Shown in pieces: positions 32,295-42,719 of a DNA stretch of 64,000 bases. The stretch lies in contig NZ_CP139145.1 of assembly GCF_034048115.1 (NCBI RefSeq), forward strand, positions 1,426,001 to 1,490,000, given 5' to 3'. Within the stretch, counting starts at the first letter, position 1; each line of letters begins with the position of its first letter. Source of the stretch: Pseudarthrobacter sp. IC2-21. GTDB taxonomy: Bacteria; Actinomycetota; Actinomycetes; Actinomycetales; Micrococcaceae. Both the position numbers and the translations under genes were made by a program. Under the pieces are notes generated by a model. The model was not told the origin of the DNA, made no database searches, and saw nothing but the letters and a program-made list of their open reading frames with translations.

Positions 32295-33667
32295 GTGCCA
32301 CCATGATCAAGGAATTCAGGCTCCCGGACCTGGGTGAAGGCCTGACGGAATCCGAAATCGTCAGCTGGAAGGTGGGCGTGGGGGACACCGTCAGCCTGAA
32401 CCAGGTGATTGCCGAGGTTGAAACGGCAAAGGCGGTGGTGGAGTTACCGTCCCCCTTCGCCGGCGTCGTTACCGCCCTCCACGAGCAGCCGGGCACGGTG
32501 GTGGAAGTCGGGAAGCCGATCGTCTCCTTTGAAGTACCGGACGACGCCGGCGGGTCACCTGCGGCGGCCTCCCCGCCCGAGGCGGAAGCCCCCAAACGGC
32601 AGGCCAACCTCGTGGGGTACGGCGCCGTCGTCGAAAGTTCAGGGCGTCCGGTCCGCCGGCAGCGCACCTTTGCGGCACCCGCGATGGAGCCTGCCCTGAG
32701 CAAAGCTGCCGGCTCCCCGGTGGCCGGGCAGGCCGGGACGCAGCCGTTCGACCGGCCGCGGTCCACGCCGCCGGTACGGAAGTTGGCCAAGGACCTCGGC
32801 GTCGAGCTGACGGCGATCCCCGGCACCGGGGCCCACGGGCTCATCACCAGGGAGGACGTGCGCAATTTCGTGGGCGGCGGCGACATTCCGGTGGCGGCGC
32901 GTCACCTGTCTGCGGTGGCCGACGCCGACGCCGGTGTTCCGGCAGGCCGGGCCGCCGGGCAGGACGGGCGGGAAGTCCGCACTCCCATCAAGGGGGTCCG
33001 GAAGTTCACGGCAGCCGCGATGGTTGCCAGTGCGTTCACTGCACCGCACGCCACGGAGTTCCTGACAGTGGACGTCACCCCCACCATGGACCTGCTGGCC
33101 AAGCTGAAAACGAGCCGGGCCTTTGCGGACCACAAGCTGACTCCGCTGACCGTGGTGGCCAAGGCGGTGCTGGTGGCGCTCCGGCGGAATCCGTCGCTGA
33201 ACTCGCGGTGGGACGAGGCCAACCAGGAGATTGTGCAGTTCAATTACGTCAACCTTGGCATTGCCGCGGCGACGCCCCGGGGGCTCACCGTTCCCAACAT
33301 CAAGGACGCCGACGCCATGTCCCTCCTGGACCTTTCCGGGGCGCTCACGAACCTGACGGAATCAGCCCGGGCCGGCAAGACCTCACCTGCCGACCTGGCC
33401 GACGGGACCATCTCCATCACCAACATCGGGGTCTTCGGGATCGACGCAGGCACCCCCATCCTGAACCCGGGGGAGGCTGCCATCCTGGCCGTGGGCGCAG
33501 TACGGAAGATGCCGTGGGAGTTCCAGGACCAGGTGGCCCTGCGCCAGGTTATGACCCTGAGCCTGTCCTTTGATCACCGCCTGGTGGACGGGGAGCAGGG
33601 CTCACGGTTCCTTGCCGACGTCGGCGCCATCCTCGCGGACCCCGGCATGGTGCTGACGATGGTCTAG
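32291..33667 (+). CDS. bkdC: Dihydrolipoamide acyltransferase (E2) of the branched-chain complex
   Basis: A 458-residue E2. One lipoyl domain (1-85) carries the lipoylated lysine K47 in EVETAKAVVELPSP. A variable linker leads to an E3-binding domain with VRKLAKDLGVELTAIPGTG (about 160-195). The catalytic core ends in FDHRLVDGEQGSRFLADV, with the active-site His and Asp. It moves the acyl group from E1 to CoA. No E3 (lpd) gene is encoded here; the complex must use one from elsewhere. Convergent with the TetR gene across a hairpin. Confidence 0.92.
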   Translation: MSATMIKEFRLPDLGEGLTESEIVSWKVGVGDTVSLNQVIAEVETAKAVVELPSPFAGVVTALHEQPGTVVEVGKPIVSFEVPDDAGGSPAAASPPEAEAPKRQANLVGYGAVVESSGRPVRRQRTFAAPAMEPALSKAAGSPVAGQAGTQPFDRPRSTPPVRKLAKDLGVELTAIPGTGAHGLITREDVRNFVGGGDIPVAARHLSAVADADAGVPAGRAAGQDGREVRTPIKGVRKFTAAAMVASAFTAPHATEFLTVDVTPTMDLLAKLKTSRAFADHKLTPLTVVAKAVLVALRRNPSLNSRWDEANQEIVQFNYVNLGIAAATPRGLTVPNIKDADAMSLLDLSGALTNLTESARAGKTSPADLADGTISITNIGVFGIDAGTPILNPGEAAILAVGAVRKMPWEFQDQVALRQVMTLSLSFDHRLVDGEQGSRFLADVGAILADPGMVLTMV

Positions 33668-33682
33668 GCAGCAGGTCCACAG

Positions 33683-33742
33683 CAACGCGGGGTCACGTTC
33701 CGCTCGATAATCCAACGTTATTGGGCAGGAAGCCCCGCGTTG
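33683..33742. terminator. Inverted repeat between bkdC and tetR
   Basis: CAACGCGGGG (33683-33692) and CCCCGCGTTG (33733-33742) match perfectly over 10 bp with a 40-base loop. It serves two convergent genes; no T run. Confidence 0.6.
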
Positions 33743-33763
33743 CCGGATGGAACCCCCGGCCGG

Positions 33764-34525
33764 TCAGGAAGCGGGAGGAACGTCCACGGTCAGCGCCGCC
33801 AGCGCCATGCTCTCCAGCTGGGGGCGGGCCGTCCTGGGGGCGATCCTGCGTCCGTGGTTGCGTACCGAGTGCGGGGTGGAGTTGATCAGGCCGAAGGTGG
33901 CGTGTGCCCGCATCCGCAGGTCGGCAGCGTCCACGCCGGGATGCAGCCGGGACAGGGCTTCCACCCAGATTTCCACGTAGCTCCGCTGCAGCGTCCTGAC
34001 CTCCGACTGATGCTGAGGCGTGAGATTGCTGAAGTCCCTGTCCTGGACGCGGATGACATCCGGCTTGCCCAGGGCAAAATCCACCTGAAACCTCACCAGC
34101 TTGCGGAGAGCCTCGAAGGGATCAGCCGTTTCGGCTGTCACACGGCGGCCGCCTTCCAGGAGTTCCCGGCTCACGGTCAGCAGCAGATCAGCCAGCACCG
34201 CCTGCTTGCCAGGGAAATGGCGGTAGACGGCCGGCCCGCTGACGCCTGCGGCGGCCCCGAGGTCCTCAAGCGACACCTTGTTGTAGCCGTCAACGGCAAA
34301 GAGTGACGCGGCGGCGTTCAGCAGGGCCTGGCGTCGGATCTCCTTGGCCTGGCTTCGCTGGGTTCCGGGAACGGTCTGGGTCCCGGGAGTTGCTTGGGTT
34401 CCCGGAGCGGCCTGGGCCCCGGTAGCTGCGTCAGCAGCAGGACCCGCTGCCTCCGGCCGGTCAGCGGCAGGAGGCGCGCCCGGCGGCGTTGGCTTGGCCG
34501 GCTGCGCAGGACGGCTGATGGTCAC
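33764..34525 (-). CDS. TetR-family regulator of the leucine/acyl-CoA catabolic operon
   Basis: A 253-residue TetR repressor with a 55-residue Pro/Ala/Thr-rich N-terminal extension containing PGTQ repeats. The HTH is at about 60-105: RRQALLNAAASLFAVDGY, then VSLEDLGAAAGVSGPAVYRHF. The C-terminal ligand domain is normal, with FALGKPDVIRVQDRDFSNL. GAGGAGGAACC precedes GTG 34525. It is divergent from the methylcrotonyl-CoA carboxylase genes, with two copies of a 19-bp semi-palindrome between them, so autoregulation and repression of the operon, relieved by an acyl-CoA, are likely. Confidence 0.88.
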   Translation of the reverse strand: MTISRPAQPAKPTPPGAPPAADRPEAAGPAADAATGAQAAPGTQATPGTQTVPGTQRSQAKEIRRQALLNAAASLFAVDGYNKVSLEDLGAAAGVSGPAVYRHFPGKQAVLADLLLTVSRELLEGGRRVTAETADPFEALRKLVRFQVDFALGKPDVIRVQDRDFSNLTPQHQSEVRTLQRSYVEIWVEALSRLHPGVDAADLRMRAHATFGLINSTPHSVRNHGRRIAPRTARPQLESMALAALTVDVPPAS

Positions 34526-34564
34526 GGTTCCTCCTCGGACCTGCAGATCTTAGCAGCGCATCCA

Positions 34565-34580
34565 TGTGTTGGACATCACA
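34565..34580. promoter_or_regulatory. CRP/GlxR-type site between tetR and carboxylase
   Basis: TGTGT-TGGACA-TCACA, one mismatch from TGTGA-N6-TCACA. Its last two bases overlap the first TetR-type site. Confidence 0.5.
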
Positions 34581-34623
34581 GTTAATAAAGACTAACCTAA
34601 ATTTCAGTTACACAATACTAACC
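34579..34623. promoter_or_regulatory. Two 19-bp repeated operator candidates (TetR)
   Basis: CAGTTA-N7-CTAACC occurs at 34579-34597 and again at 34605-34623 (26 bp apart). Each contains the palindromic half sites GTTA-N8-TAAC. They lie between the divergent tetR and carboxylase starts in an AT-rich patch. Confidence 0.7.
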
Positions 34624-34669
34624 GAGTCGGTGCTCGCTGGCCCGCAGGGGACTTCAGGCAGCGGCTCTC

Positions 34670-36301
34670 ATGGAACAGGATCGGACCGCGTCAATGGAGA
34701 CCCTTGCCAGCCGGCTTGACGCCGCAAGTGACGCGTTTGCGGCCAACCGGGCGGCCCAGGTCGCCCTCGCCGGGGAACTTCGGGCCAGGCTCGCCCAGGT
34801 TGCCCTTGGCGGCCCCGCAGCATCCCGGGAACGCCATGTGGCCCGCGGAAAGCTCCTGCCCCGCGAACGCATCGACCGGCTGCTGGACAACGGCAGCCCC
34901 TTCCTCGAAATCGCGCCGCTCGCTGCCAACGGGATGTACAACGATGACTCGCCCGGCGCGGGCGTCATTACCGGAATCGGACTCGTGCACGGCCGGCAGG
35001 TCCTGGTCATCTCCAACGACGCCACCGTCAAAGGCGGCACCTACTATCCGATGACGGTCAAGAAGCACCTGCGTGCCCAGGAGGTGGCGCTGGAAAACCG
35101 GCTGCCGTGCATCTACCTGGTGGACTCCGGCGGAGCCTTCCTGCCCAAACAGGACGAAGTGTTTCCGGACAGGGAGCATTTTGGCCGGATCTTCTATAAC
35201 CAGGCGAAGATGTCCGCCGCGAAGATCCCCCAGATCGCCTCGGTCCTGGGCTCCTGCACGGCCGGCGGCGCGTACGTTCCGGCGATGAGCGACGAGACGG
35301 TCATCGTCCGGAACCAAGGCACGATTTTCCTGGGCGGCCCGCCGCTCGTGAAGGCCGCGATCGGCGAGATCGTGACCGCCGAGGAGCTTGGCGGCGGCGA
35401 GGTGCATTCGAGGATTTCCGGGGTCACGGACCACCTGGCGGAGAATGACGAACACGCGCTGCAAATCATCCGCGACATCGTAGCCACACTCCCCAAACCG
35501 GCAGCCCCGGCATGGGATGTGGAAGCCGTCGTCGAGCCTGCTGCGGACGCCGGCGAGCTCTATGGAGCGGTGCCCACGGACGTCAACGCGCCCTATGACG
35601 TCCGTGAGGTCATTGCCCGGCTGGTGGACGGCAGCAGGTTCCACGAGTTCAAGAAGGAGTACGGCACCACCCTGGTCACCGGCTTCGCCCGGCTCCACGG
35701 ACACCCCGTGGGGATCGTGGCCAACAACGGCGTCCTGTTCAGTGAATCCTCGCTCAAGGGCGCGCACTTCATCGAACTCTGCGACCAGCGTGGCATCCCC
35801 CTGATCTTCCTGCAGAACATCTCCGGGTTCATGGTGGGCAAGGACTCCGAGCAGGGCGGCATCGCCAAGAACGGCGCGAAGATGGTCACCGCCGTGGCCA
35901 CGGCGCGGGTGCCCAAGCTGACCGTGGTGATTGGCGGGTCCTTCGGGGCGGGCAACTACTCCATGTGCGGGCGCGCCTACTCGCCGCGTTTCCTCTGGAT
36001 GTGGCCCGCGTCCCGGATCTCGGTCATGGGCGGAAACCAGGCCTCCAGCGTGCTCGCCACCGTCAAACGGGACCAGTACGAAGCCCGCGGCGAGGAATGG
36101 CCGGCCGAAGACGAAGAGGCGTTCAAGGCCCCCATCAAGCAGCAGTACGAGGACCAGGGCAGCCCCTACTACTCCACTGCCCGCCTCTGGGACGACGGCA
36201 TCATTGACCCGGCGGACACCCGCACCGTCCTGGGACTGGCGCTCGACGTCGTCTCCCGCACCCCCTTGCCGGAGACCTCCTTCGGCCTCTTCCGGATGTG
36301 A
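34670..36301 (+). CDS. Acyl-CoA carboxylase beta subunit, methylcrotonyl-CoA type
   Basis: A 543-residue carboxyltransferase, the beta subunit of a biotin-dependent acyl-CoA carboxylase. N- and C-terminal crotonase-like halves are present with [34 protein letters not shown] and the C-terminal oxyanion region [20 protein letters not shown], all characteristic of methylcrotonyl-CoA carboxylases (AccD1/LiuB). It carboxylates 3-methylcrotonyl-CoA with the alpha subunit downstream (GTGA overlap). ATG 34670 or 34694 could be the start. First gene of a seven-gene operon. Confidence 0.9.
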   Translation: MEQDRTASMETLASRLDAASDAFAANRAAQVALAGELRARLAQVALGGPAASRERHVARGKLLPRERIDRLLDNGSPFLEIAPLAANGMYNDDSPGAGVITGIGLVHGRQVLVISNDATVKGGTYYPMTVKKHLRAQEVALENRLPCIYLVDSGGAFLPKQDEVFPDREHFGRIFYNQAKMSAAKIPQIASVLGSCTAGGAYVPAMSDETVIVRNQGTIFLGGPPLVKAAIGEIVTAEELGGGEVHSRISGVTDHLAENDEHALQIIRDIVATLPKPAAPAWDVEAVVEPAADAGELYGAVPTDVNAPYDVREVIARLVDGSRFHEFKKEYGTTLVTGFARLHGHPVGIVANNGVLFSESSLKGAHFIELCDQRGIPLIFLQNISGFMVGKDSEQGGIAKNGAKMVTAVATARVPKLTVVIGGSFGAGNYSMCGRAYSPRFLWMWPASRISVMGGNQASSVLATVKRDQYEARGEEWPAEDEEAFKAPIKQQYEDQGSPYYSTARLWDDGIIDPADTRTVLGLALDVVSRTPLPETSFGLFRM

Positions 36302-38526
36302 CAGCCATGACCACTTCGCCAACTTCCCAGCAGCCCGCCCCGGCACCGAAACCGCTTTTCGGCACGGTCCTCGTGGCCAACCGCGGCGAGATCGCCTGCC
36401 GCGTGATCCGCACCCTGCGCGCCCTCGGCATCCGCTCCGTGGCGGTCTACAGCGATGCCGACGCCGGCGCCCGGCACGTGCGCGAGGCCGACCTTGCCGT
36501 GCGCATCGGACCCGCCGCCGCCGCGGAGAGTTATCTCAAGATTGAGGCGATCATCCAGGCCTGCCGCGACACCGGCGCAGACGCCGTTCATCCGGGCTAC
36601 GGCTTCCTGAGCGAGAACGTCGACTTTGCCCGCGCCCTGGAAAAAGCCGGCATCACGTTCATCGGCCCCAACGTGGAATCCCTGAATGTGATGGGAGACA
36701 AGATCCGGTCCAAGAACCACGTGGCGGGCTACGGCGTGCCCGTGGTTCCGGGCATCGCCGAACCCGGGATGACGGACGCCCGGCTCATCGCGGCCGCGCC
36801 CGCCGTCGGCTTTCCGTTGCTGATCAAACCGTCCGCCGGCGGCGGCGGGAAGGGCATGCACATCGTGCAGCGGCCCGAGGAGCTTGAGTCCACACTGGCC
36901 ACGGCCCGCCGGGTTGCCGCCAGCGCGTTCGGCGACGACACCCTGTTCCTGGAACGCCTGGTGACCACGCCCCGGCACATCGAGGTCCAGGTCCTCGCCG
37001 ATAACCACGGCAACGTTATCCACCTCGGCGAGCGCGAGTGCTCCCTGCAGCGCCGGCACCAGAAGGTCATCGAGGAAGCCCCGTCTCCGCTGCTGGACGG
37101 GCTGAACGACGGCGGTGCCACCCGGGCGCGGATCGGCGAGGCGGCCTGCCAGGCGGCCCGCAGCGTCCACTACAGCGGGGCAGGCACCGTGGAATTCCTG
37201 GTCTCGGACGAGGCCCCCGATGAGTTCTTCTTCATGGAGATGAATACCCGGCTGCAGGTGGAACACCCGGTCACCGAAATGGTCACCGGCGTTGACCTCG
37301 TGGAATGGCAGGTGCGGATCGCCGCGGGTGAGGAACTCACCCTCCGGCAGGCCGACGTCGAACTTAACGGGCACGCCGTTGAAGCCCGCGTCTACGCAGA
37401 AATCCCGGAACGGAACTTTATGCCGTCGGCGGGCGAAGTTGTGCTGCTGGACGAGCGGGGCACCATCTTCACTGCCGTGGACGGTCCCGTTTCCTTCACC
37501 CCGGCGTCTGCTGACCCGGACATCCGGATTGACTCCTCGCTCCGTGAGGGGCTCGACATCTCCAGCGACTACGACCCCATGGTCGCGAAAGTGATTGCCT
37601 GGGGCCGGGACCGGACTGCGGCACTGGACAAGCTGGACACCGCCCTCTCGCGCTACACGGTACTGGGCATCGATACCAACGTTGAGTACCTGCGCCTGCT
37701 GATCAGTGACGCCGACGTCCGTGCGGGCCGGCTGGATACGGGCCTGATCGAACGCAGGATGCCGGACTTTACCTTCCGTCGGATCGGAGACGCCGAGCTC
37801 ATTGCGGCAGCCGTGCAGTTCTGGGTGTTGGCTGAAGGGCCGTCCACCGTGGGATCACCCTGGGACACCACTCTGGGGTGGCGCCTTGGCTCGCCCGCGC
37901 CCTGGCGGATGAGCTTCGGCATTCCCGGCGGCGGGATTGCCGCCGTGGCCATCACCTGGCAGAGCAACCTGGAGGTGGGCCACGCGCTTGTCAGCGTCGA
38001 TGACGGTCCCGCCCACAAGGTCGTGGTGATCGGCCTCTCCAGCGACAACGTCTACCTGGAAATCGACGGCGCCGAACTCCGCTACGCGCTGGGGAGTTCG
38101 TGGGAGGACTACCCGCCCCGCGGCATGCCGCGGACCGTGTATGTGGGCAACGGCGGGTGGTCCTGCCGGCTGGACGTGCTGACCCGGGAAACACGCCTTG
38201 CCCGTGTGCTCGCCGCCCTGGACCGCAAGGAAGGAACTGCTGATCCGGAGGTCCGTTCGCCGATGCCCGGCACGGTGGTCTCCGTCGCCGTCGGCAACGG
38301 CGACGCGGTCGAAGCCGGCCAAGTGCTCCTCTCGGTGGAGGCCATGAAGATGGAGCACCAACTGGTGGCCGAGGTGGCCGGCACAGTCCACACCACCGTC
38401 AAGGCCGGCGACCTGGTGAAGGCGGACCAGGTGCTGGCCACCATCCACGCCGTGGCCTCTGAGCCACCCGCGGACCCCATGACCAACACACTCAATGACC
38501 CAAACAACACAGGCGAGGGAGCCTAG
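36298..38526 (+). CDS. Acyl-CoA carboxylase alpha subunit (biotin carboxylase + BCCP)
   Basis: A 742-residue AccA1/LiuD-type protein. Biotin carboxylase core (about 20-470): [45 protein letters not shown] [19 protein letters not shown] and [21 protein letters not shown]-type middle domain follows, then a biotin domain with VEAMKMEHQ and biotinyl K684. A 25-residue polar tail ends the protein. It supplies carboxybiotin to the beta subunit. GTG 36298 overlaps the upstream stop; ATG 36307 is an alternative start. Confidence 0.93.
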   Translation: MTAMTTSPTSQQPAPAPKPLFGTVLVANRGEIACRVIRTLRALGIRSVAVYSDADAGARHVREADLAVRIGPAAAAESYLKIEAIIQACRDTGADAVHPGYGFLSENVDFARALEKAGITFIGPNVESLNVMGDKIRSKNHVAGYGVPVVPGIAEPGMTDARLIAAAPAVGFPLLIKPSAGGGGKGMHIVQRPEELESTLATARRVAASAFGDDTLFLERLVTTPRHIEVQVLADNHGNVIHLGERECSLQRRHQKVIEEAPSPLLDGLNDGGATRARIGEAACQAARSVHYSGAGTVEFLVSDEAPDEFFFMEMNTRLQVEHPVTEMVTGVDLVEWQVRIAAGEELTLRQADVELNGHAVEARVYAEIPERNFMPSAGEVVLLDERGTIFTAVDGPVSFTPASADPDIRIDSSLREGLDISSDYDPMVAKVIAWGRDRTAALDKLDTALSRYTVLGIDTNVEYLRLLISDADVRAGRLDTGLIERRMPDFTFRRIGDAELIAAAVQFWVLAEGPSTVGSPWDTTLGWRLGSPAPWRMSFGIPGGGIAAVAITWQSNLEVGHALVSVDDGPAHKVVVIGLSSDNVYLEIDGAELRYALGSSWEDYPPRGMPRTVYVGNGGWSCRLDVLTRETRLARVLAALDRKEGTADPEVRSPMPGTVVSVAVGNGDAVEAGQVLLSVEAMKMEHQLVAEVAGTVHTTVKAGDLVKADQVLATIHAVASEPPADPMTNTLNDPNNTGEGA

Positions 38527-38528
38527 CC

Positions 38529-39692
38529 ATGCCGGATTTTGGACTTAGTGAGGAATACCAGGACCTCAGCGATACCGTCCGCGACTTTGCGGACAACGTG
38601 GTGGCACCCGGGTCCGCCAAACACGACGAGGAACACAGCTTCCCCTACGAAATCGTGAAGCAGATGGCGGAGATGGGCCTCTTCGGGCTGCCGTTCCCGG
38701 AGGAACACGGCGGCATGGGCGGTGACTACTTCGCCCTCGCGCTGGCCCTCGAACAGTTGGGCCGGGTGGACCAGTCCGTGGCCATCACCCTCGAAGCAGG
38801 CGTCTCCCTGGGCGCCATGCCTGTCTACCGCTTCGGCACCGACGCCCAGAAAGAGCAGTGGCTGCCGATGCTCGCCTCGGGCCAGGCGCTCGCCGGTTTC
38901 GGCCTCACGGAACCCGAAGCCGGCTCGGACGCAGGCGGCACCAAGACCCATGCCAGGCGTGAAGGCGGGCAGTGGGTGATCAACGGCAACAAGGAGTTCA
39001 TCACCAACTCGGGCACGGACATCACCCGCCTGGTGACCGTCACCGCCGTTACGGGCCGGACAGAGCGGGCGGACGGCAGCGTCAAGAAGGAAATTTCCAC
39101 CATCCTGGTGCCCACCGACACGGTGGGGTTCAAGGCGGAAAAGGCCTACAACAAGGTGGGCTGGAACGCCTCCGACACCCATCCGCTGACGTTGAAGGAT
39201 GTCCGCGTGCCGGAGGCGAACCTGCTCGGTGCGGAAGGCCGCGGCTACGCCAACTTCCTCTCCATCCTGGACGAGGGCCGGATTGCCATCGCCGCGCTGG
39301 GCACCGGGGCAGCGCAGGGCTGCGTGGACCTGTCCGTGAAATACGCGAAGGAACGCAGCGCGTTCGGACAAAACATCGGCAAGCACCAGGCCGTCGCGTT
39401 CAAGATCGCCCGCATGCAGGCCAGGGCCCACACTGCCCGCCTGGCGTACTACGATGCCGCGGCCAGAATGCTCGCCGGCAAGCCGTTCAAGACCCAGGCG
39501 GCCATCGCTAAGATGGTCGCAGGTGAGGCAGCCATGGACAACGCGCGGGACGCCACCCAGGTGTTCGGCGGCTATGGCTTCATCAACGAATTCACCGTGG
39601 CGCGCCACTACCGCGACTCCAAGATCCTGGAGGTGGGGGAGGGCACCACGGAGGTCCAGCTGATGCTGATAGCCCGCGAACTCGGACTCTAG
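38529..39692 (+). CDS. Acyl-CoA dehydrogenase of the leucine operon (isovaleryl-CoA oxidising, FadE19-like)
   Basis: A 387-residue acyl-CoA dehydrogenase. [19 protein letters not shown] (about 120-138) and [20 protein letters not shown] are FAD and tetramer motifs. The C-terminal base is E371 in GEGTTEVQ, the position used by short/medium-chain enzymes; classical isovaleryl-CoA dehydrogenase has its base elsewhere and lacks Glu here. By position between carboxylase and CoA-transferase it is expected to make 3-methylcrotonyl-CoA from isovaleryl-CoA, perhaps with wider branched-chain range. It starts two bases after the carboxylase stop. Confidence 0.88.
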   Translation: MPDFGLSEEYQDLSDTVRDFADNVVAPGSAKHDEEHSFPYEIVKQMAEMGLFGLPFPEEHGGMGGDYFALALALEQLGRVDQSVAITLEAGVSLGAMPVYRFGTDAQKEQWLPMLASGQALAGFGLTEPEAGSDAGGTKTHARREGGQWVINGNKEFITNSGTDITRLVTVTAVTGRTERADGSVKKEISTILVPTDTVGFKAEKAYNKVGWNASDTHPLTLKDVRVPEANLLGAEGRGYANFLSILDEGRIAIAALGTGAAQGCVDLSVKYAKERSAFGQNIGKHQAVAFKIARMQARAHTARLAYYDAAARMLAGKPFKTQAAIAKMVAGEAAMDNARDATQVFGGYGFINEFTVARHYRDSKILEVGEGTTEVQLMLIARELGL

Positions 39693-39757
39693 CAAGCCAG
39701 CTGGCTCCGGACCGCTACCACCGGCCGGGCCTGTCCAGACCCTTGAAAGGACCAACG

Positions 39758-40579
39758 ATGATCAACAAGGTTGTTGCCAGCGCAGCGGAAGCCGTAGCCG
39801 ACATCCCGGACGGTGCCTCGCTTGCAGTGGGAGGGTTCGGCCTGTGCGGGATCCCGGTGGCCCTCATTGATGCCCTGCACCAAAGCGGAACCAAGGACCT
39901 GGAAACGGTCAGCAACAACTGCGGTGTGGACGATTGGGGGCTAGGAGTCCTGCTGCGGGACGGCCGGATCCGGCGGACGGTAAGTTCCTATGTCGGCGAA
40001 AACAAGGAATTCGCCCGCCAGTACCTTTCCGGCGAGTTGGAAGTGGTGCTGACCCCGCAGGGCACCCTGGCCGAGAAGCTTCGCGCCGGGGGTGCCGGGA
40101 TCCCGGCCTTCTATACAAAGTCGGGCGTGGGCACCCAGGTGTCCGAGGGCGGCCTGCCACAGAAGTACGACGCCGAGGGCGGGGTGGCGATTGCATCCGC
40201 CCCGAAAGAAGTCCGCACCTTCAACGGGGTTGACTATGTGCTGGAAGAGTCGCTGACACCCGATTTCGGGCTGGTGCACGCATGGAAGGGCGACCGGCAC
40301 GGAAACCTGGTTTTCCACGCCACCGCGATGAACTTCAACCCGCTGTGCGCCATGGCGGGGCGGATCACCATCGCCGAAGTGGAGGAGCTGGTGGAGCCGG
40401 GCGAGCTGGATCCGGAGCACGTCCACGTTCCTGGCATCTTTGTCCAGCGGGTGGTGTTTGCACCGCACGGGGAGAAACGCATCGAAAAGCGGACCGTGTC
40501 CCTGGCCGCGCCGGTCACAGGAACAGAGCCGGCATCAGGAACTGAGCCGGCCACAGACACATCACAGGCAGGAGCATAG
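39758..40579 (+). CDS. scoA: 3-oxoacid CoA-transferase subunit A
   Basis: A 273-residue alpha subunit of the succinyl-CoA:3-ketoacid (acetoacetate) CoA-transferase family. It has [17 protein letters not shown] near the N-terminus, the [20 protein letters not shown] loop, and [23 protein letters not shown] before ATG 39758 decides the start. The C-terminal 20 residues are a Thr/Pro/Glu repeat ([14 protein letters not shown]). With subunit B it activates acetoacetate released at the end of leucine breakdown. Confidence 0.92.
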   Translation: MINKVVASAAEAVADIPDGASLAVGGFGLCGIPVALIDALHQSGTKDLETVSNNCGVDDWGLGVLLRDGRIRRTVSSYVGENKEFARQYLSGELEVVLTPQGTLAEKLRAGGAGIPAFYTKSGVGTQVSEGGLPQKYDAEGGVAIASAPKEVRTFNGVDYVLEESLTPDFGLVHAWKGDRHGNLVFHATAMNFNPLCAMAGRITIAEVEELVEPGELDPEHVHVPGIFVQRVVFAPHGEKRIEKRTVSLAAPVTGTEPASGTEPATDTSQAGA

Positions 40580-40581
40580 CC

Positions 40582-41349
40582 ATGGAGTCCACCAGCCCGC
40601 AGGGAGCACCTCCCCGCCCCGAAGCCGTCCGCCCCGAATACCGGCGTGCCGCCGCCGGCCAGCCCGCCGGCACTGGCCCCGACACCAAAGGATGGACCCG
40701 CAACGAGCTCGCCGCCAGGGTTGCCCGGGAGCTCCGCAACGGCCAGTACGTCAACCTGGGTATCGGCATGCCCACGCTGATCCCCAACTACATCCCGGCC
40801 GGGGTGGAAGTGGTGCTGCACTCGGAGAACGGGATCCTCGGCGTCGGGCCGTATCCGGCGGAGGACGCCGTGGACCCGGACCTGATCAACGCCGGCAAGG
40901 AAACGGTCACCGTCAATAAGGGCGCGGCCTTCTTCGATTCCGCTGCGTCCTTCGGCATGATCCGCGGCGGGCACGTGGACGTTGCCGTGCTGGGCGCCAT
41001 GGAGGTGGCGCAGAACGGGGACCTGGCCAACTGGATGATCCCGGGCAAGATGGTCAAGGGCATGGGCGGGGCCATGGACCTGGTGTTCGGCGCCAAGAAG
41101 GTGATCGTGATGATGGAGCACGTTGACCGCAATGGCCGCCCCAAGATCGTGGAAAAGTGCACCCTTCCGCTGACCGGCAAAGCCTGCGTGGACCGGATCA
41201 TCACCGACCTCGCCGTGATCGACGTTGTCACCGACGGCGGCCGCTCCCGGCTGGTGCTGCGCGAACTTGCGCCCAATGTGTCGCTGGAAGAGGTTGCCGC
41301 GGCCACGGGCGCCGAGCTCTTCGAAGAGGACCAGGAGCTCACCGTATGA
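40582..41349 (+). CDS. scoB: 3-oxoacid CoA-transferase subunit B
   Basis: A 255-residue beta subunit. The catalytic glutamate lies in the [10 protein letters not shown] motif (about residue 88). Family features also include [32 protein letters not shown] and [11 protein letters not shown]. An extra 35-residue Pro/Ala-rich N-terminus precedes the conserved [14 protein letters not shown]. It starts two bases after subunit A and overlaps the MaoC gene by four bases. Confidence 0.92.
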   Translation: MESTSPQGAPPRPEAVRPEYRRAAAGQPAGTGPDTKGWTRNELAARVARELRNGQYVNLGIGMPTLIPNYIPAGVEVVLHSENGILGVGPYPAEDAVDPDLINAGKETVTVNKGAAFFDSAASFGMIRGGHVDVAVLGAMEVAQNGDLANWMIPGKMVKGMGGAMDLVFGAKKVIVMMEHVDRNGRPKIVEKCTLPLTGKACVDRIITDLAVIDVVTDGGRSRLVLRELAPNVSLEEVAAATGAELFEEDQELTV

Positions 41350-41876
41350 CAAACCCCCGGGTGATTGAACAGCGGGGCCTGTACTTCGACGAACTCGAAC
41401 AGGACGTGGTGTACGCGCACCGGCCCGGACGCACCGTGACCGAGGCGGACAATGTCCTGTTCACCACCCTCACCATGAACACCCAGGCCCTGCACCTGGA
41501 CGCGGCCTGGAGCGCAGCCCAGCCTTTTGGCCAGCGCCTGGTCAATTCCATGTTCACGCTCTCCACCGTGGTGGGGCAGTCCGTGTCACAGCTGACCCAG
41601 GGCACCATCATCGCCCAGCTGGGCCTGACCGACGTGTCCTTTCCGCATCCGCTGTATCACGGCGACACGCTCTACACCGAGACCGTCATTACGGAGAAGC
41701 GGCTCTCGAACTCACGGCCCGGCCAGGGCATTGTGACCATGCAGCACACCGGCCGGAACCAGGAAGGCACCGTGGTGGCCCTGGCCACCCGGAGTTGCCT
41801 GATGTGGACCAAGGACGCTCACGGCAGCCCCACCACGGAGCCAAGCCGCGGCGAAAAGGGGACAATATCCCTATGA
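41346..41876 (+). CDS. MaoC-family (R)-specific enoyl-CoA hydratase
   Basis: A 176-residue hot-dog-fold hydratase. The hydratase motif spans [22 protein letters not shown] (about 31-52), with the D-x-N and H-x-D positions of MaoC enzymes, and then [13 protein letters not shown]. It takes the slot filled by a crotonase-type methylglutaconyl-CoA hydratase (LiuC) in proteobacterial leucine operons, as Rv2499c does in the mycobacterial locus. ATG overlaps the scoB stop and its own stop overlaps the CitE-like start. Confidence 0.85.
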   Translation: MTNPRVIEQRGLYFDELEQDVVYAHRPGRTVTEADNVLFTTLTMNTQALHLDAAWSAAQPFGQRLVNSMFTLSTVVGQSVSQLTQGTIIAQLGLTDVSFPHPLYHGDTLYTETVITEKRLSNSRPGQGIVTMQHTGRNQEGTVVALATRSCLMWTKDAHGSPTTEPSRGEKGTISL

Positions 41877-42712
41877 CATTTGTGATGGGACCCGCCCTCC
41901 TCTTTTGCCCGGCCGACCGTCCGGAGCGGTACCAAAAGGCTGCCAGTCGCGCGGACGCCGTCATCCTGGACCTGGAAGATGCCGTGGCCCCCGCTGACAA
42001 GCAGCGTGCCCGCGGAGCCATCCTTGCCCAGCTCGGTACGGTTGGCGAAGGACCCGAACTGGATCCGAGCCGGACCATCGTGCGAATCAACCCCGCAGGG
42101 ACCGAGGAATTCGGCAAGGACCTGCACTGCCTGGCGCACACACCGTACCGAACGGTCATGCTGGCCAAGACCGAGAGCGCGGAGCAACTGGAAGCCCTGC
42201 AGGACTACCACGTCATCGCCCTGTGCGAGACCGCCGCGGGAGTCCTGAACGCGCCCGCCATTGCGGCGGCACCCAACGTCGTGGCCCTGATGTGGGGTGC
42301 CGAGGACCTCCTCGCATCCCTGGGCGGGACGTCGAGCAGAAAGGACGACGGCGCCTACCGGGCCGTGGCGCTGCACGCCCGGTCCGCCGTCCTCCTCGCC
42401 GCCCGGGCTTTCGGAAAGGAAGCGGTGGACGCCGTCTACGTCAACATCCCCGACCTTGACGGACTCAAAGCGGAGGCCAGCGACGCCGTGGCCTCAGGTT
42501 TCAGCTCCAAGGCCTGCATCCACCCCACCCAGGCCAACGTGGTCCGCGGGGCCTACGCGCCCGATGACGCGGACGTTGCGGCTGCCCGGGAACTGCTCCG
42601 GGCCGCCGCCGCGGCAGGGTCCGGGGTCTTCCAGTTCAACGGACGCATGATCGACGGCCCCATCCTCAAACACGCCGAATCCACGCTCCGCAGGGCCGGC
42701 GCGAACGTCTAG
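41873..42712 (+). CDS. CitE/HpcH-family beta-hydroxyacyl-CoA lyase
   Basis: A 279-residue TIM-barrel lyase related to the citrate lyase beta subunit. Metal- and CoA-site motifs: FCPADRPERYQKA, VILDLEDAVAP, the catalytic region ALCETAAGVLNAPAIA with the ligand Glu, WGAEDLLASLGG with the ligand Asp, and KACIHPTQANVV. The homologue in the same position in mycobacteria, Rv2498c, is reported as an (R)-3-hydroxyacyl-CoA lyase. It would cleave the C6 hydroxyacyl-CoA made by carboxylase plus MaoC to acetyl-CoA and acetoacetate, replacing HMG-CoA lyase. Last gene of the operon. Confidence 0.88.
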   Translation: MTFVMGPALLFCPADRPERYQKAASRADAVILDLEDAVAPADKQRARGAILAQLGTVGEGPELDPSRTIVRINPAGTEEFGKDLHCLAHTPYRTVMLAKTESAEQLEALQDYHVIALCETAAGVLNAPAIAAAPNVVALMWGAEDLLASLGGTSSRKDDGAYRAVALHARSAVLLAARAFGKEAVDAVYVNIPDLDGLKAEASDAVASGFSSKACIHPTQANVVRGAYAPDDADVAAARELLRAAAAAGSGVFQFNGRMIDGPILKHAESTLRRAGANV

Positions 42713-42719
42713 GCACAGT

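Noticed and set aside
30106..33667. Pyruvate dehydrogenase (PdhABC)
   Set aside because: Subunit layout would allow it, but the Lrp regulator and adjacent leucine-degradation operon, plus the usual AceE-type PDH of actinobacteria, favour the branched-chain complex.
34691..36346. 551-residue minus-strand frame opposite the carboxylase beta gene
   Set aside because: Antisense shadow of a clearly identified gene; no motifs, no ribosome site.
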